A DNA stretch of 64,000 bases from Azospirillum brasilense (lineage in GTDB: Bacteria > Pseudomonadota > Alphaproteobacteria > Azospirillales > Azospirillaceae). Below are positions 1 through 7,644 of this stretch, piece after piece (the first letter of the stretch is position 1; each line of letters opens with the position of its first letter). The stretch covers positions 461,001 through 525,000 of the forward strand of contig NZ_CP032348.1 of the NCBI RefSeq assembly GCF_005222205.1. The letters run 5' to 3'. A model generated the notes under the pieces. That model worked only from the letters and a program-made list of their open reading frames with translations, made no database searches and was not told the origin of the DNA. The position numbers were made by a program, and so were the translations under genes.

Positions 1-407
1 TGCTGACGCTCACCTTGGCGGCGTGGCCCTCGCAGGTCCGCTGGTGCCGGGCACTGGCCCTGTCGAACCGCACCGCCGAACATGTGCGGGCCGCCACCGC
101 CCTCGGCGCGGGGCCGCTGCACACCGTCCGCCGTCATCTCCTGCCGGCGCTCGCCGGGCCGGTGGCCATCCGGGCCGCCCTGTCCATCGGACCGCTCATG
201 GTGGCGGAGGCCACGCTGAGCGGTCTCGGCCTGGGCATCCAGGAGCCTTCGGTGTCGCTGGGCACCCTGATCCGCGACGGGCTGGCCGACCTGCGCGACG
301 CCCCCCACCTGATCGCCGCGACGACGGTCACCGTCGCCGCCATCGCGCTGGCCGTCAACCTGCTGGCCGAAGGCCTGCGCGAGAACCTTGATCCGCGGAA
401 GCGGTAG
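1..407 (+). CDS. ABC transporter permease, 3' end (DppC/OppC-like), partial
   Basis: The reading frame is open from the left edge and ends at a TAG at 405-407, so only the last ~134 residues are present. It carries the EAA-type cytoplasmic loop of binding-protein-dependent permeases (AATALGAGPLHTVRRHLLP), which contacts the ATPase. Two hydrophobic segments follow, around SIGPLMVAEATLSGLGLGI and TVTVAAIALAVNLLA. The C-terminal AEGLRENLDPR is typical of the second permease (DppC/OppC/NikC type) of peptide or nickel importers. Substrate cannot be told from this fragment; the rest of the transporter lies to the left of the window. Confidence 0.8.
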   Translation, partial: LTLTLAAWPSQVRWCRALALSNRTAEHVRAATALGAGPLHTVRRHLLPALAGPVAIRAALSIGPLMVAEATLSGLGLGIQEPSVSLGTLIRDGLADLRDAPHLIAATTVTVAAIALAVNLLAEGLRENLDPRKR

Positions 408-420
408 CGGAGGACACGCA

Positions 421-1500
421 TCACCCCTGTCCGGCGGCGCCGCGCTCGTACCAGCCGCGGGTCCCCTTCACGATGCGGACCACCGACAGCATCACCGGCA
501 CTTCGACCAGCACGCCGACCACGGTGGCCAGCGCGGCGCCGGACCCCAGCCCGAACAGGCTGATGGCGGCAGCCACCGCCAGCTCGAAGAAGTTAGACGC
601 CCCGATCAGCGCCGCCGGGGCGGCCACGCACCAGGCCACGCCGAACCGGCGTGACAGCCAGTAGGCCAGCCCCGCGTTGAGATAGACCTGGATCAGGATC
701 GGCACGGCCAGCAGCAGAATGACCAGCGGCTGCGCCAGGATCGCCTCCCCCTGAAAACCGAACAGCAGGACCAGCGTGGTCAGCAAGGCGAGAAGCGACA
801 GCGGCTGAAGCACGCCCAGCGTCCGCGTCAGCGCCCCCTCCCCGCCCGACGCCAGCAGGCCGCGCCGCCACAGCTGGGCCGCCGCCACGGGGATGACGAT
901 GTAGAGCAGCACCGACAGCAGCAGCGTGGCCCACGGCACGGTGATCGAGGCGACGCCGAGCAGCAGGCCGACCAGCGGCGCGAAGGCGAAGACCATGATG
1001 AGGTCGTTCAGCGCCACCTGGCTCAGCGTGTAGTGCGGCTCCCCCTCGCACAGGTTGGACCAGACGAAGACCATGGCCGTGCAGGGTGCGGCGGCCAGCA
1101 GGATCAGCCCGGCGATGTAGGAGGGAATCTGGTCCTGCGGCAGCAGCGGTGCGAACAGATGGCCGATGAAGAGGCTGCCCAGAAGCGCCATGGAGAAGGG
1201 CTTGACCGCCCAGTTGATGAACAGCGTCACGCCGACGCCGCGCCAATGCTCCTTCACCCGGCCCAGCGCGCCGAGGTCGATCTTCAGCAGCATCGGCACG
1301 ATCATCAGCCAGATCAGCACCGCCACCGGCAGATTGACCTGGGCCAGCTCCGCCGCCGCGATCGCCCGGAACAGACCCGGCGCCACGGAGCCGAGGGCGA
1401 TCCCCGCGACGATGCACAGGACCACCCAGACGCTGAGGTAGCGCTCGAACAGGCCCATCGCCGGACGGGGAGCCGGCTCCCGATGAACGTCAGCGGTCAT
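421..1500 (-). CDS. acr3: ACR3-family arsenite efflux permease
   Basis: A 359-residue polytopic membrane protein that exports arsenite, driven by the proton gradient. About ten hydrophobic segments are visible. The ACR3 signature around LAAAPCTAMVFVWSNLCEG contains the conserved thiolate Cys140 in a membrane helix. The start at 1500 is chosen because its ATG overlaps the arsC stop by four bases (ATGA), the usual translational coupling; the frame stays open further upstream but that reading only shadows arsC. Its job follows from its place behind arsC: arsenate is reduced, then expelled. Family assignment is firm. Confidence 0.93.
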   Translation of the reverse strand: MTADVHREPAPRPAMGLFERYLSVWVVLCIVAGIALGSVAPGLFRAIAAAELAQVNLPVAVLIWLMIVPMLLKIDLGALGRVKEHWRGVGVTLFINWAVKPFSMALLGSLFIGHLFAPLLPQDQIPSYIAGLILLAAAPCTAMVFVWSNLCEGEPHYTLSQVALNDLIMVFAFAPLVGLLLGVASITVPWATLLLSVLLYIVIPVAAAQLWRRGLLASGGEGALTRTLGVLQPLSLLALLTTLVLLFGFQGEAILAQPLVILLLAVPILIQVYLNAGLAYWLSRRFGVAWCVAAPAALIGASNFFELAVAAAISLFGLGSGAALATVVGVLVEVPVMLSVVRIVKGTRGWYERGAAGQG

Positions 1501-1949
1501 GCCGGGCCATCCTCCCGGCGGACCTGGCCGATGCGCTGTCCGGCGCCGTCCACCACCGCCTCGCCGTCCTCCTTGGCGAAGGCGCCGCGCTGCCGGTCGG
1601 GAAGGATGTCCAGGACCAATTCGGACGGGCGGCACAGCCGCACGCCGAGCGGCGTCACCACGATCGGCCGGTTGATGAGGATGGGATGGGCGATCATGGC
1701 GTCGAGAATCCGGTCGTCATCGAGCGCCGGGTCGTCGAGGCCAAGTTCCGCGTAGGGTGTGCCCTTCTCGCGCAGAACGGCGCGCACCGGCACGCCCATG
1801 CGTTGGATGAGATCGGCGAGGTCCTGGCGGCTCGGCGGCGTCTTCAGATACTCGACGACGACCGGCTCGACACCGCTGTTGCGGATCATGGCCAGCGTGT
1901 TGCGCGAGGTGCCGCAATCGGGGTTGTGGTAGATGGTGATGGCTGTCAT
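1497..1949 (-). CDS. arsC: Arsenate reductase, glutaredoxin-coupled ArsC family
   Basis: A 150-residue cytoplasmic enzyme reducing arsenate to arsenite with glutathione and glutaredoxin. The N-terminal ITIYHNPDCGTSRNTL holds the catalytic Cys12 and the family GTSRN motif. Other family signatures are the VEYLKTPPSRQDL stretch and the INRPIVVTPLGVRLCRP segment, which carries the arginine that binds the oxyanion. Length is close to plasmid R773 ArsC (141 residues). The start at 1949 puts the thioredoxin-fold first strand at the N-terminus. It is first in a two-gene operon with acr3 and is divergent from arsR. Confidence 0.93.
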   Translation of the reverse strand: MTAITIYHNPDCGTSRNTLAMIRNSGVEPVVVEYLKTPPSRQDLADLIQRMGVPVRAVLREKGTPYAELGLDDPALDDDRILDAMIAHPILINRPIVVTPLGVRLCRPSELVLDILPDRQRGAFAKEDGEAVVDGAGQRIGQVRREDGPA

Positions 1950-1986
1950 GGGGATGTCCGACAGGGCCGTTGGGACCCCCATATTT

Positions 1987-2006
1987 CCATATTTTTCAAA
2001 ATATGG
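1987..2006. promoter_or_regulatory. Palindromic ArsR operator candidate
   Basis: A 20-base inverted repeat with two perfect 9-base arms (CCATATTTT and AAAATATGG) sits in an AT-rich pocket between the divergent arsC and arsR genes. ArsR repressors bind such dyads over their own promoters and leave when As(III) binds. Seen: the dyad and its position. Inferred: that ArsR is the binder. Confidence 0.6.
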
Positions 2007-2074
2007 AATAGTAGATTTATGGGTGACCGGCGGCGCGCTTGCTGCCGGGGTGCCCGTCCGATAGGCTGCGCGCC

Positions 2075-2410
2075 ATGAACGTCAAGGATGTCATCGCCGG
2101 GCTGGGAGCGCTGGCGCAGGAACACCGGCTGGCCGCGTTCCGGGAACTGGTGCAGCAGGGGCCGGACGGGCTTCCGGCGGGCGTGCTGGCGGAACGGCTG
2201 GGCCTCGCCCCGGCGACCCTGTCGTTCCACCTCTCGCAATTGAGCAACGCCGGTCTCGTCGCGTCCCGCCGCCAGGGCCGGCTGATCATCTACAGCGTCG
2301 ATGTCGGGCGCTTCCAGGCGCTGCTCGGCTTCCTGACCGAGAATTGCTGCCAGGGGAACGCGGACCTCTGCCAGCCGCGTCCCGGCGGCTGCGCGCCCGA
2401 AGGCGACTGA
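2075..2410 (+). CDS. arsR: ArsR-family As(III)-responsive repressor
   Basis: A 111-residue winged-helix repressor. The recognition helix region is LAERLGLAPATLSFHLSQL, followed by the wing RRQGRLIIYSVD. The classic alpha-3 CVC site is absent; instead the C-terminus has adjacent Cys91-Cys92 plus Cys99 (and Cys106). This resembles the alternative arsenite site described in Acidithiobacillus ferrooxidans ArsR. The start at 2075 is the Met just before the first helix. It is divergent from arsC-acr3 and ends only 7 bases before the convergent GntR gene. Confidence 0.9.
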   Translation: MNVKDVIAGLGALAQEHRLAAFRELVQQGPDGLPAGVLAERLGLAPATLSFHLSQLSNAGLVASRRQGRLIIYSVDVGRFQALLGFLTENCCQGNADLCQPRPGGCAPEGD

Positions 2411-2417
2411 GGCGCGG

Positions 2418-3197
2418 TCAGCGACGCTGCAGCGACATGGTGTAGCGGAAACCGGCGCCCGGATGGGTGTTGACGGCGATCTCGACAAGACGCCCGTCGT
2501 CGGTGAAATAGCGCCGGGTGATGACGAGGATCGGCGACTGCGGCGGCACATGCAGGCGCGAGGCGACGTTCAGGCTGGCCGGGGCGGCCTCGATGTCCTG
2601 CATCACCTCGGCGATGCGGACGCCGTAGCGCTGCTCCAGCACCGTGTAGATGGCGTACTGCACCACCTCCAGGTTGCGCACCACGTCGGAGAAGGCGGCG
2701 TCGATGTAGACCTCGACGTAGGAGAAGGGCTCCGACGTCTCGCGGGTACGGCGCAGCGCGCTGACGCGGAACCACTGCGTGTCCGGGCGGCAGCCCAGCC
2801 GCCCGGCCAGCTCCTCCTCCACGATGATGCGGTCCACCGAGAGGATTTCCAGCCGGGTCGAGGTGGCGTACTGCACCAGCTCGTCCAGGGAGCTGATGGA
2901 ATTGACGAAACGCCCGTCGGCGCGGCGCGCCGCCAGGACCGAACCCGATCCCTGGCGGCGCAGGATGTAGCCCATCTCCTGAAGCCGGCGCAGCGCCTCG
3001 CGCACCGTGTGGCGGCTGACGGCGAAGCGGCTGCACAGCTCCTGCTCGGTCGGCAGGCGGTCGCCGACGGCGTAGGCTCCGGCGTCGATCTCCTCCAGCA
3101 GGCTGCGGACGATCTCCTGGTAGAGCGGGGTCTCCCCCCGCTCCGCCGCGCCGTCCGTGCCGCTGGTTTCCTTCAGGCTGTCCGCTTCTTCCGACAT
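2418..3197 (-). CDS. GntR-family regulator with UTRA ligand domain (paralogue 1)
   Basis: A 259-residue HutC-subfamily regulator. The N-terminal winged helix (about residues 25-95) contains GDRLPTEQELCSRFAVSR and the recognition helix HTVREALRRLQEMG. The C-terminal UTRA domain senses a small metabolite. The start at 3197 is preferred because GAGG lies 6 bases upstream; the Met four codons earlier has no ribosome site. It is the last gene behind dctM, 85 bases downstream, and is a close paralogue of the regulator at 6880-7644, with almost the same recognition helix. It probably controls the TRAP/amidase genes or the whole island. Confidence 0.88.
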   Translation of the reverse strand: MSEEADSLKETSGTDGAAERGETPLYQEIVRSLLEEIDAGAYAVGDRLPTEQELCSRFAVSRHTVREALRRLQEMGYILRRQGSGSVLAARRADGRFVNSISSLDELVQYATSTRLEILSVDRIIVEEELAGRLGCRPDTQWFRVSALRRTRETSEPFSYVEVYIDAAFSDVVRNLEVVQYAIYTVLEQRYGVRIAEVMQDIEAAPASLNVASRLHVPPQSPILVITRRYFTDDGRLVEIAVNTHPGAGFRYTMSLQRR

Positions 3198-3282
3198 CGC
3201 ATCCCTCATGATGCCGGAAGATGGACGAGGCGGGGCGCCGATGCAACCGGCGTACGAGGATGATCCGCGTGGGACCGTCCGC

Positions 3283-4554
3283 TTACGTCAGCAGGACCAG
3301 CGACAGGACCGGGAAAGCGTTGATGACGACCAGCGCGACCACCCGCATCCCATAGAAGGGCAGCACGCCCCGCACGATGGAATGGAGCGGCATCTTGGTG
3401 ATACGGCTCATCACGAACAGGTTCAGGCCGACCGGCGGCGTCAGGGTCGCCACCTCCACCAGCGCGGTCATGATCACGGCGAAGTGGATCGGGTTCACCC
3501 CCACCGCCTGCGCCATCGGGAACAGGATTGGCGCCAGCAGCACGATCATCGACACGCCGTCCAGGAACATGCCGATGACGAGCAGCAGCAGGTTGACCGC
3601 CAGCAGGAATTCGAAGGGGGAGACCTGCGCCTCCTTCAGCATCGCGGTCAGCTCGGCGGACAGGCCGAGGCGGGTCAGCACCGCGGTCAGCAGGCCGGAG
3701 CCGAGCAGCACGCCGTAGATCATCACGGTCTGGAGAACCGACTCCCGCGCCGTTTCCCACACCGCGGCGAGATTGGCGGTGCGGTAGACCAGCGTCACCA
3801 GCACCACCGCGTAGATGGCGGCCAGCGCCGACACCTCGGTCGGGGTGAACCAGCCCATGTAGATCGTGCCGATGATGAGCACCGGCATCATCAGCGCCCC
3901 GGCGGCACCCGGCAGGCGTTGGCCGAAGCCCTTCCAGTCCGGACGCTCGCCGACATGACCGTAGCCCTTGAGCCGGCTGACGATCAGCGTGGTGAGGCCA
4001 AGCAGGAACGCCTCGAACAGGCCGGGCACGATGCCGGCGATGAACAGGTCGGTGATCGGCAGGCCAACGATGGAGCCGATCAGGATGAAGGTCAGCGACG
4101 GCGGGATCATCAGCCCGAGCGTGCCGCAGACCGCCACCAGCGACGCGGCGAAGCGGGGCGGGTAGCCCTCGTTCGGCATCAGCTTCACCGCCGCCGGGCC
4201 GAGCGCCACGGCGCAGGCCACCGACGAGCCGTTGACCGCCGCGAAGAACACGCTGGACATGGCCAGAGCCAGGGCGATGCCGCCGCGGAAGTAGCGGATG
4301 ATCGTCCCGACCAGCTCCAGGATGACCAGCGCGAGGTTGCCGCGGGACATCAGGTTGCCGGCGAAGATGAAGAACGGGATGCAGACCAGCGCGTACTTGT
4401 CCACGGAATCCCAAGCCATCTGCGCGACCAGGACGACCGGGATGTTGAAGTTGAAGGTCAGCAGGCCGACCGCGATGACGCCCAGCGCCAGAGCGATGTG
4501 AACGCCCGCGGCCACGAAGAACAGCAGGCTGACGACGGCGACGATGGTGGTCAT
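3283..4554 (-). CDS. dctM: TRAP transporter large permease, DctM/SiaM family
   Basis: A 423-residue inner-membrane protein with about a dozen hydrophobic segments, the ion-coupled translocation subunit of a tripartite ATP-independent periplasmic (TRAP) transporter. Family features include the early FIFAGNLMSRGNLALVILEL segment, MSSVFFAAVNGSSVACAVALG, and the C-terminal ALVEVATLTPPVGLNLFVM stretch that closely follows the DctM consensus. The ribosome site GGAGG is 7 bases before the ATG. It follows dctQ by 29 bases. TRAP systems carry carboxylates, which fits the acid-degrading genes nearby. No dctP gene adjoins it. Confidence 0.94.
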   Translation of the reverse strand: MTTIVAVVSLLFFVAAGVHIALALGVIAVGLLTFNFNIPVVLVAQMAWDSVDKYALVCIPFFIFAGNLMSRGNLALVILELVGTIIRYFRGGIALALAMSSVFFAAVNGSSVACAVALGPAAVKLMPNEGYPPRFAASLVAVCGTLGLMIPPSLTFILIGSIVGLPITDLFIAGIVPGLFEAFLLGLTTLIVSRLKGYGHVGERPDWKGFGQRLPGAAGALMMPVLIIGTIYMGWFTPTEVSALAAIYAVVLVTLVYRTANLAAVWETARESVLQTVMIYGVLLGSGLLTAVLTRLGLSAELTAMLKEAQVSPFEFLLAVNLLLLVIGMFLDGVSMIVLLAPILFPMAQAVGVNPIHFAVIMTALVEVATLTPPVGLNLFVMSRITKMPLHSIVRGVLPFYGMRVVALVVINAFPVLSLVLLT

Positions 4555-4583
4555 GGTGTTTCCTCCGCTTTTTCAGCCGTCGT

Positions 4584-5195
4584 TCAGAGATTCTCGCCCT
4601 CGACGGGCGGATCGGGGTCGTGGCCGCGCAGCAGCAGGATGATGTTGCCGACAAAGGCGAAGCCGTAGAGCACCCCGCCCAGCGGCAGCACAAGCCGGAC
4701 CGTCCACAGCGGCAGGTCGAGATTGGACTCCGTGAACATGCCGATGGCCTGGAGATGCGCGACCTCCTGGAATCCGGCGATCACCAGAAGCACGCTGAAG
4801 GCCAGCCCGATCAGGCTGTTCAGCCAGGCGAAGGCCATCCGCACCCGGTGCGGCATCATGTTCAGCAGCAGGTCCATGCGGATGTAATGGCCGTGCCGCG
4901 TGCCGACGCCCAGCGACAGGAGCACGCTCCACACCACCAGGAAGCGGACCAGTTCCTCCGCCCACCAGTGGCTTTCCGACAGGAGGGAGCGGCTGGACGC
5001 CTCGTAGAACATGAAGCCGATGGCCGCCATCATCAGGATCGTGGCGACGTTCAGGAGGATGCGGTCCTCAATGAAGCTCCACCAGCCCGGCAGGCCGCGG
5101 CCCGGCGACGAGGCGGCTTCCGCCGCGGGCGACGTCGCCTGGGTGTGCGGGGCCGCGGAAGTCGCCGCGGACGTCAATGTATCGGTTCCCGGCAT
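4584..5195 (-). CDS. dctQ: TRAP transporter small permease, DctQ family
   Basis: A 203-residue small subunit with four hydrophobic helices after a polar, Ala/Ser-rich N-terminal tail of about 40 residues. The DctQ signature is seen in WWAEELVRFLVVWSVLLSLG and GTRHGHYIRMDLLLNMMP. The start at 5195 has AAGGGAG 8 bases upstream. It begins 14 bases after the amidase stop and precedes dctM, so amidase, dctQ and dctM look co-transcribed. The N-terminal tail is longer than usual for this family. Confidence 0.9.
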   Translation of the reverse strand: MPGTDTLTSAATSAAPHTQATSPAAEAASSPGRGLPGWWSFIEDRILLNVATILMMAAIGFMFYEASSRSLLSESHWWAEELVRFLVVWSVLLSLGVGTRHGHYIRMDLLLNMMPHRVRMAFAWLNSLIGLAFSVLLVIAGFQEVAHLQAIGMFTESNLDLPLWTVRLVLPLGGVLYGFAFVGNIILLLRGHDPDPPVEGENL

Positions 5196-5209
5196 GGGTG
5201 GAACTCCCT

Positions 5210-6598
5210 TCACGAGAAGACCTGAGTCTGGGGGACGCGGCTCAGCCAGCCGGTGGCGCGCTCGTAGGCGTCGGCGATGCGCAGCAGCGTGGCTTCCGAC
5301 CGCGGGCGGCCGATGAGCTGCAGGGCGATGGGCATGCCGTCCGGATCGAAGCCGGCGGGCGTGACGAGCGCCGGCAGGCCGAGGTAGGAGACCGGGCGAG
5401 TCAGCGCCGCCACCCCGGCGACCACCGCGGCCATCGCCGGCCCGGCCCCCACGTCGGTCTGGGCGGCGGTCGGAACGCGGCTGCGCAGGGCTGGGACGAA
5501 CAGCGCGTCGCAATGGGCGAAGGGGCCGTCGATCATCGCCCGGAGATGAAGCGCGCGAAGCTGCTTCGCCTGGAGGTAGGAGGCCGCCGGCACCATCAGC
5601 CCCTGCAGAAGCCGCGCGCGGACCTGCGGGCCGTAGTCCTGCGGGCGCTCGCGCAGCCAGGGCGCGTGGACGGCCGCCGCCTCCGGCGTGAAGACGAGGT
5701 TGGCGAGGTCGCCGTAGGGCGCGTGGTCGGGGATGTCCACGTCGACGACGCGGGCGCCGGCGCGCTCCAGCACCGCCCGCGCCCGCTCCAGCGCGGCGGC
5801 AACGGCAGGGTCCAGGCCGTCGTAGTAGAATTGACGCGGGATGCCCAGCCGCAACCCTTCGACTCCCTGGCCGATGCCGTCCACGGCGTCCGTCCGCCCG
5901 GTGATCACCGAGAACAGCGTCGCCGCGTCCTCCGCGCTGCGGGCCAGCGGGCCGACACAGTCCAGGCTTTCCGACAGCGGCATCACGCCGTCCATCGGCG
6001 TCGCCCCCTGCGTCGGCTTCAGCCCGACCACGCCGCACAGCGCCGCCGGAAGCCGCACCGACCCGCCGGTGTCCGAGCCCAGCGAGCCGAAGGCCAGCCG
6101 CCCCGCCACCGCCGCCCCGGAGCCGGAGGAGGAACCGCCGGTGATGCGGTCGGGGTCCCAGGGGTTGCGGCAGCGACCGAGATGGGCGTTGTGCCCGGTC
6201 GGCCCCATGGCGAATTCCGCCATGTGCAGCGTGCCGAGGGTCACCGCTCCCGCCGCGTCCAGCCGCTCCAGCACCGTGGCCGTCCGCTCCGGGTGGAAGC
6301 CGCCGCGGATCGTCGGGGAACCGCAGGTGCAGCGCTTGCCGGCGCGGTAGAACATGTCCTTGTGGGCCAGCGGCACGCCGTGCAGCGCCCCGCGCGGCCG
6401 TCCGGCGCGGGCCTCCGCATCTGCGGTGCGGGCGGCGGCCAGCGCCTCCTCCGGCTCGACCGACAGGAAGGCGTTGAGCGTCGGGTTCAGCCGGGCGATG
6501 CGGTCTAGGCAGGCGTCGGCCAGGGCCTCCGCCCGCAGCGCGCCGTCGCGGACCGCCCTTGCGGCCTCCGTCAGGGTCAGCGATGTGGGATCGGTCAT
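5210..6598 (-). CDS. Amidase signature-family hydrolase (AtzE/GatA-like)
   Basis: A 462-residue Ser-cisSer-Lys hydrolase. The catalytic lysine is in GVPLAHKDMFYRAGKRC, and the cis-Ser/Ser pair in GGSSSGSGAAVAGRLAFGSLG followed by TGGSVRLPAALCG. The C-terminal PALVTPAGFDPDGMPIALQL is characteristic. It cleaves an amide or imide bond; substrate unknown. The ATG overlaps the stop of the preceding small gene by four bases, an arrangement like atzG-atzE, whose product is a heterotetrameric amidase. The dctQM genes follow, so the pair may handle an imported amide. A second, distinct amidase lies at 42988-44328. Confidence 0.9.
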   Translation of the reverse strand: MTDPTSLTLTEAARAVRDGALRAEALADACLDRIARLNPTLNAFLSVEPEEALAAARTADAEARAGRPRGALHGVPLAHKDMFYRAGKRCTCGSPTIRGGFHPERTATVLERLDAAGAVTLGTLHMAEFAMGPTGHNAHLGRCRNPWDPDRITGGSSSGSGAAVAGRLAFGSLGSDTGGSVRLPAALCGVVGLKPTQGATPMDGVMPLSESLDCVGPLARSAEDAATLFSVITGRTDAVDGIGQGVEGLRLGIPRQFYYDGLDPAVAAALERARAVLERAGARVVDVDIPDHAPYGDLANLVFTPEAAAVHAPWLRERPQDYGPQVRARLLQGLMVPAASYLQAKQLRALHLRAMIDGPFAHCDALFVPALRSRVPTAAQTDVGAGPAMAAVVAGVAALTRPVSYLGLPALVTPAGFDPDGMPIALQLIGRPRSEATLLRIADAYERATGWLSRVPQTQVFS

Positions 6599-6804
6599 GC
6601 CCGCTCCCCGGCGATGAGCGCGGCATGGGCGCCCAGCGGCACGTCGAACAGCGGGCCGCCGGGATGCGCCGCCGCCAGGATGCCCGGCACGGCGGCCAGC
6701 AGGCGCCCGCACAGGGCGGCGTCGGTATCGTCCAGGGCCACCCCCTGAATCCTGGCCAGGGTCCGCGCGCAAGAGGCGGCGTCCCCGATGGAGTTCTCCG
6801 TCAT
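6595..6804 (-). CDS. Small AtzG-like (GatC-like) amidase partner
   Basis: A 69-residue Ala-rich helical protein just upstream of the amidase, with an ATGA overlap. The pattern GVALDDTDAALCGRLLAAVP, then a second helix and a short tail, resembles the two-helix AtzG/DUF4089 proteins that stabilise AtzE-type amidases, as GatC does for GatA. Sequence similarity is weak by eye; size, helix layout and overlap carry the call. Its start lies 75 bases after the regulator at 6880-7644, so it begins the amidase-TRAP sub-operon. Confidence 0.6.
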   Translation of the reverse strand: MTENSIGDAASCARTLARIQGVALDDTDAALCGRLLAAVPGILAAAHPGGPLFDVPLGAHAALIAGERA

Positions 6805-6879
6805 TCCTTCCCTCCCTTCCGGTGCTGTCCCGCGCGGCTCTTCCGGCCGTTCACCGCAGGCAGGGGCTTCGGTGCCCCG

Positions 6880-7644
6880 TTACCCGGATCGTTGCAGCGT
6901 CATTTCATAACGGTATCGTCCGGCCGCGTGGCTGCTGACCGCCACCTCCAGCGCGTTTCCTTCGGCGTCCAGATAATGGCGGATCACCACCAGGATCGGG
7001 GTGCCGACCTCCACCGACAGGCGGGACGCGAGATTGGCGTCGGCCGAGGTGGCCTCGATCGACTGCACGACCTCCTCGATGCGCAGGCCGTAGCGGCTTT
7101 CCAGCACCGCGTAGACGGCGACCGGAAAGGTGCCGATGGCCTGGGCCACGTCGTCGAAGGCGGCGGGCAGGAACACCTCGGTGTAGCAGAGCGGGGTCCG
7201 CTCCCCCGGCTGGCGGCGCAGCGCCACCACCCGGACCCAGGGCGTGTCCGGCTGCGAGCGCAGAAGCTCCGCCGTCCGCCCCTCCACCAGGATCTTCTCC
7301 ACCGCCAGCACCTCCAGCCGGGTGGAGGAGGCGTACTGCCCGATCTCCGCAAGGCTGGACAGCGTGTTGTGGAACCGCCCGTCGGGGCGGGCGGCGGTCA
7401 CCACCGACCCCGAGCCCTGACGGCGCGCGATCAGGCCGAGATCCTGGAGCCGGCGCAGCGCCTCCCGCACCGTGTAGCGGCTGGCGGAAAAGCGCAGGCA
7501 CAGCTCCTGCTCGGTCGGCAGCCGTTCGCCGACCCCGACCCGCCCGTCCGAGATGTCGGCGCGCAGCGCGTCCAGGATCTCCTGGAAGCGCGGCCCCTCC
7601 GCGGCGGACGGGCGGACGGAGGCCGGGCGAACGGCGGCTTTCAC
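6880..7644 (-). CDS. GntR-family regulator with UTRA ligand domain (paralogue 2)
   Basis: A 254-residue HutC-type regulator. The winged helix includes GERLPTEQELCLRFSASR followed by YTVREALRRLQDLG, and the UTRA domain ends in GRYRYEMTLQRSG. It is recognisably a duplicate of the regulator at 2418-3197, with matching motifs along the whole length. Translation starts at a GTG whose bases overlap the CoA-transferase stop (GTGA), so it is coupled to the CoA-degradation operon that it probably controls. Its near-identical recognition helix predicts that both paralogues read the same operator. Confidence 0.9.
   Translation of the reverse strand: MKAAVRPASVRPSAAEGPRFQEILDALRADISDGRVGVGERLPTEQELCLRFSASRYTVREALRRLQDLGLIARRQGSGSVVTAARPDGRFHNTLSSLAEIGQYASSTRLEVLAVEKILVEGRTAELLRSQPDTPWVRVVALRRQPGERTPLCYTEVFLPAAFDDVAQAIGTFPVAVYAVLESRYGLRIEEVVQSIEATSADANLASRLSVEVGTPILVVIRHYLDAEGNALEVAVSSHAAGRYRYEMTLQRSG

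Noticed and set aside
421-1482. Plus-strand frames opposite acr3 and arsC
   Set aside because: They are Arg/Gln/His-rich antisense shadows; the minus-strand reading gives full ArsC and ACR3 motifs.
3157-4668. Long plus-strand frame of about 500 codons
   Set aside because: Gln/Asp/His-rich composition without domains; it mirrors dctM on the other strand and results from GC3 bias.
5177-6508. Plus-strand frame of ~440 codons
   Set aside because: Antisense to the amidase gene, which has an intact Ser-Ser-Lys triad.
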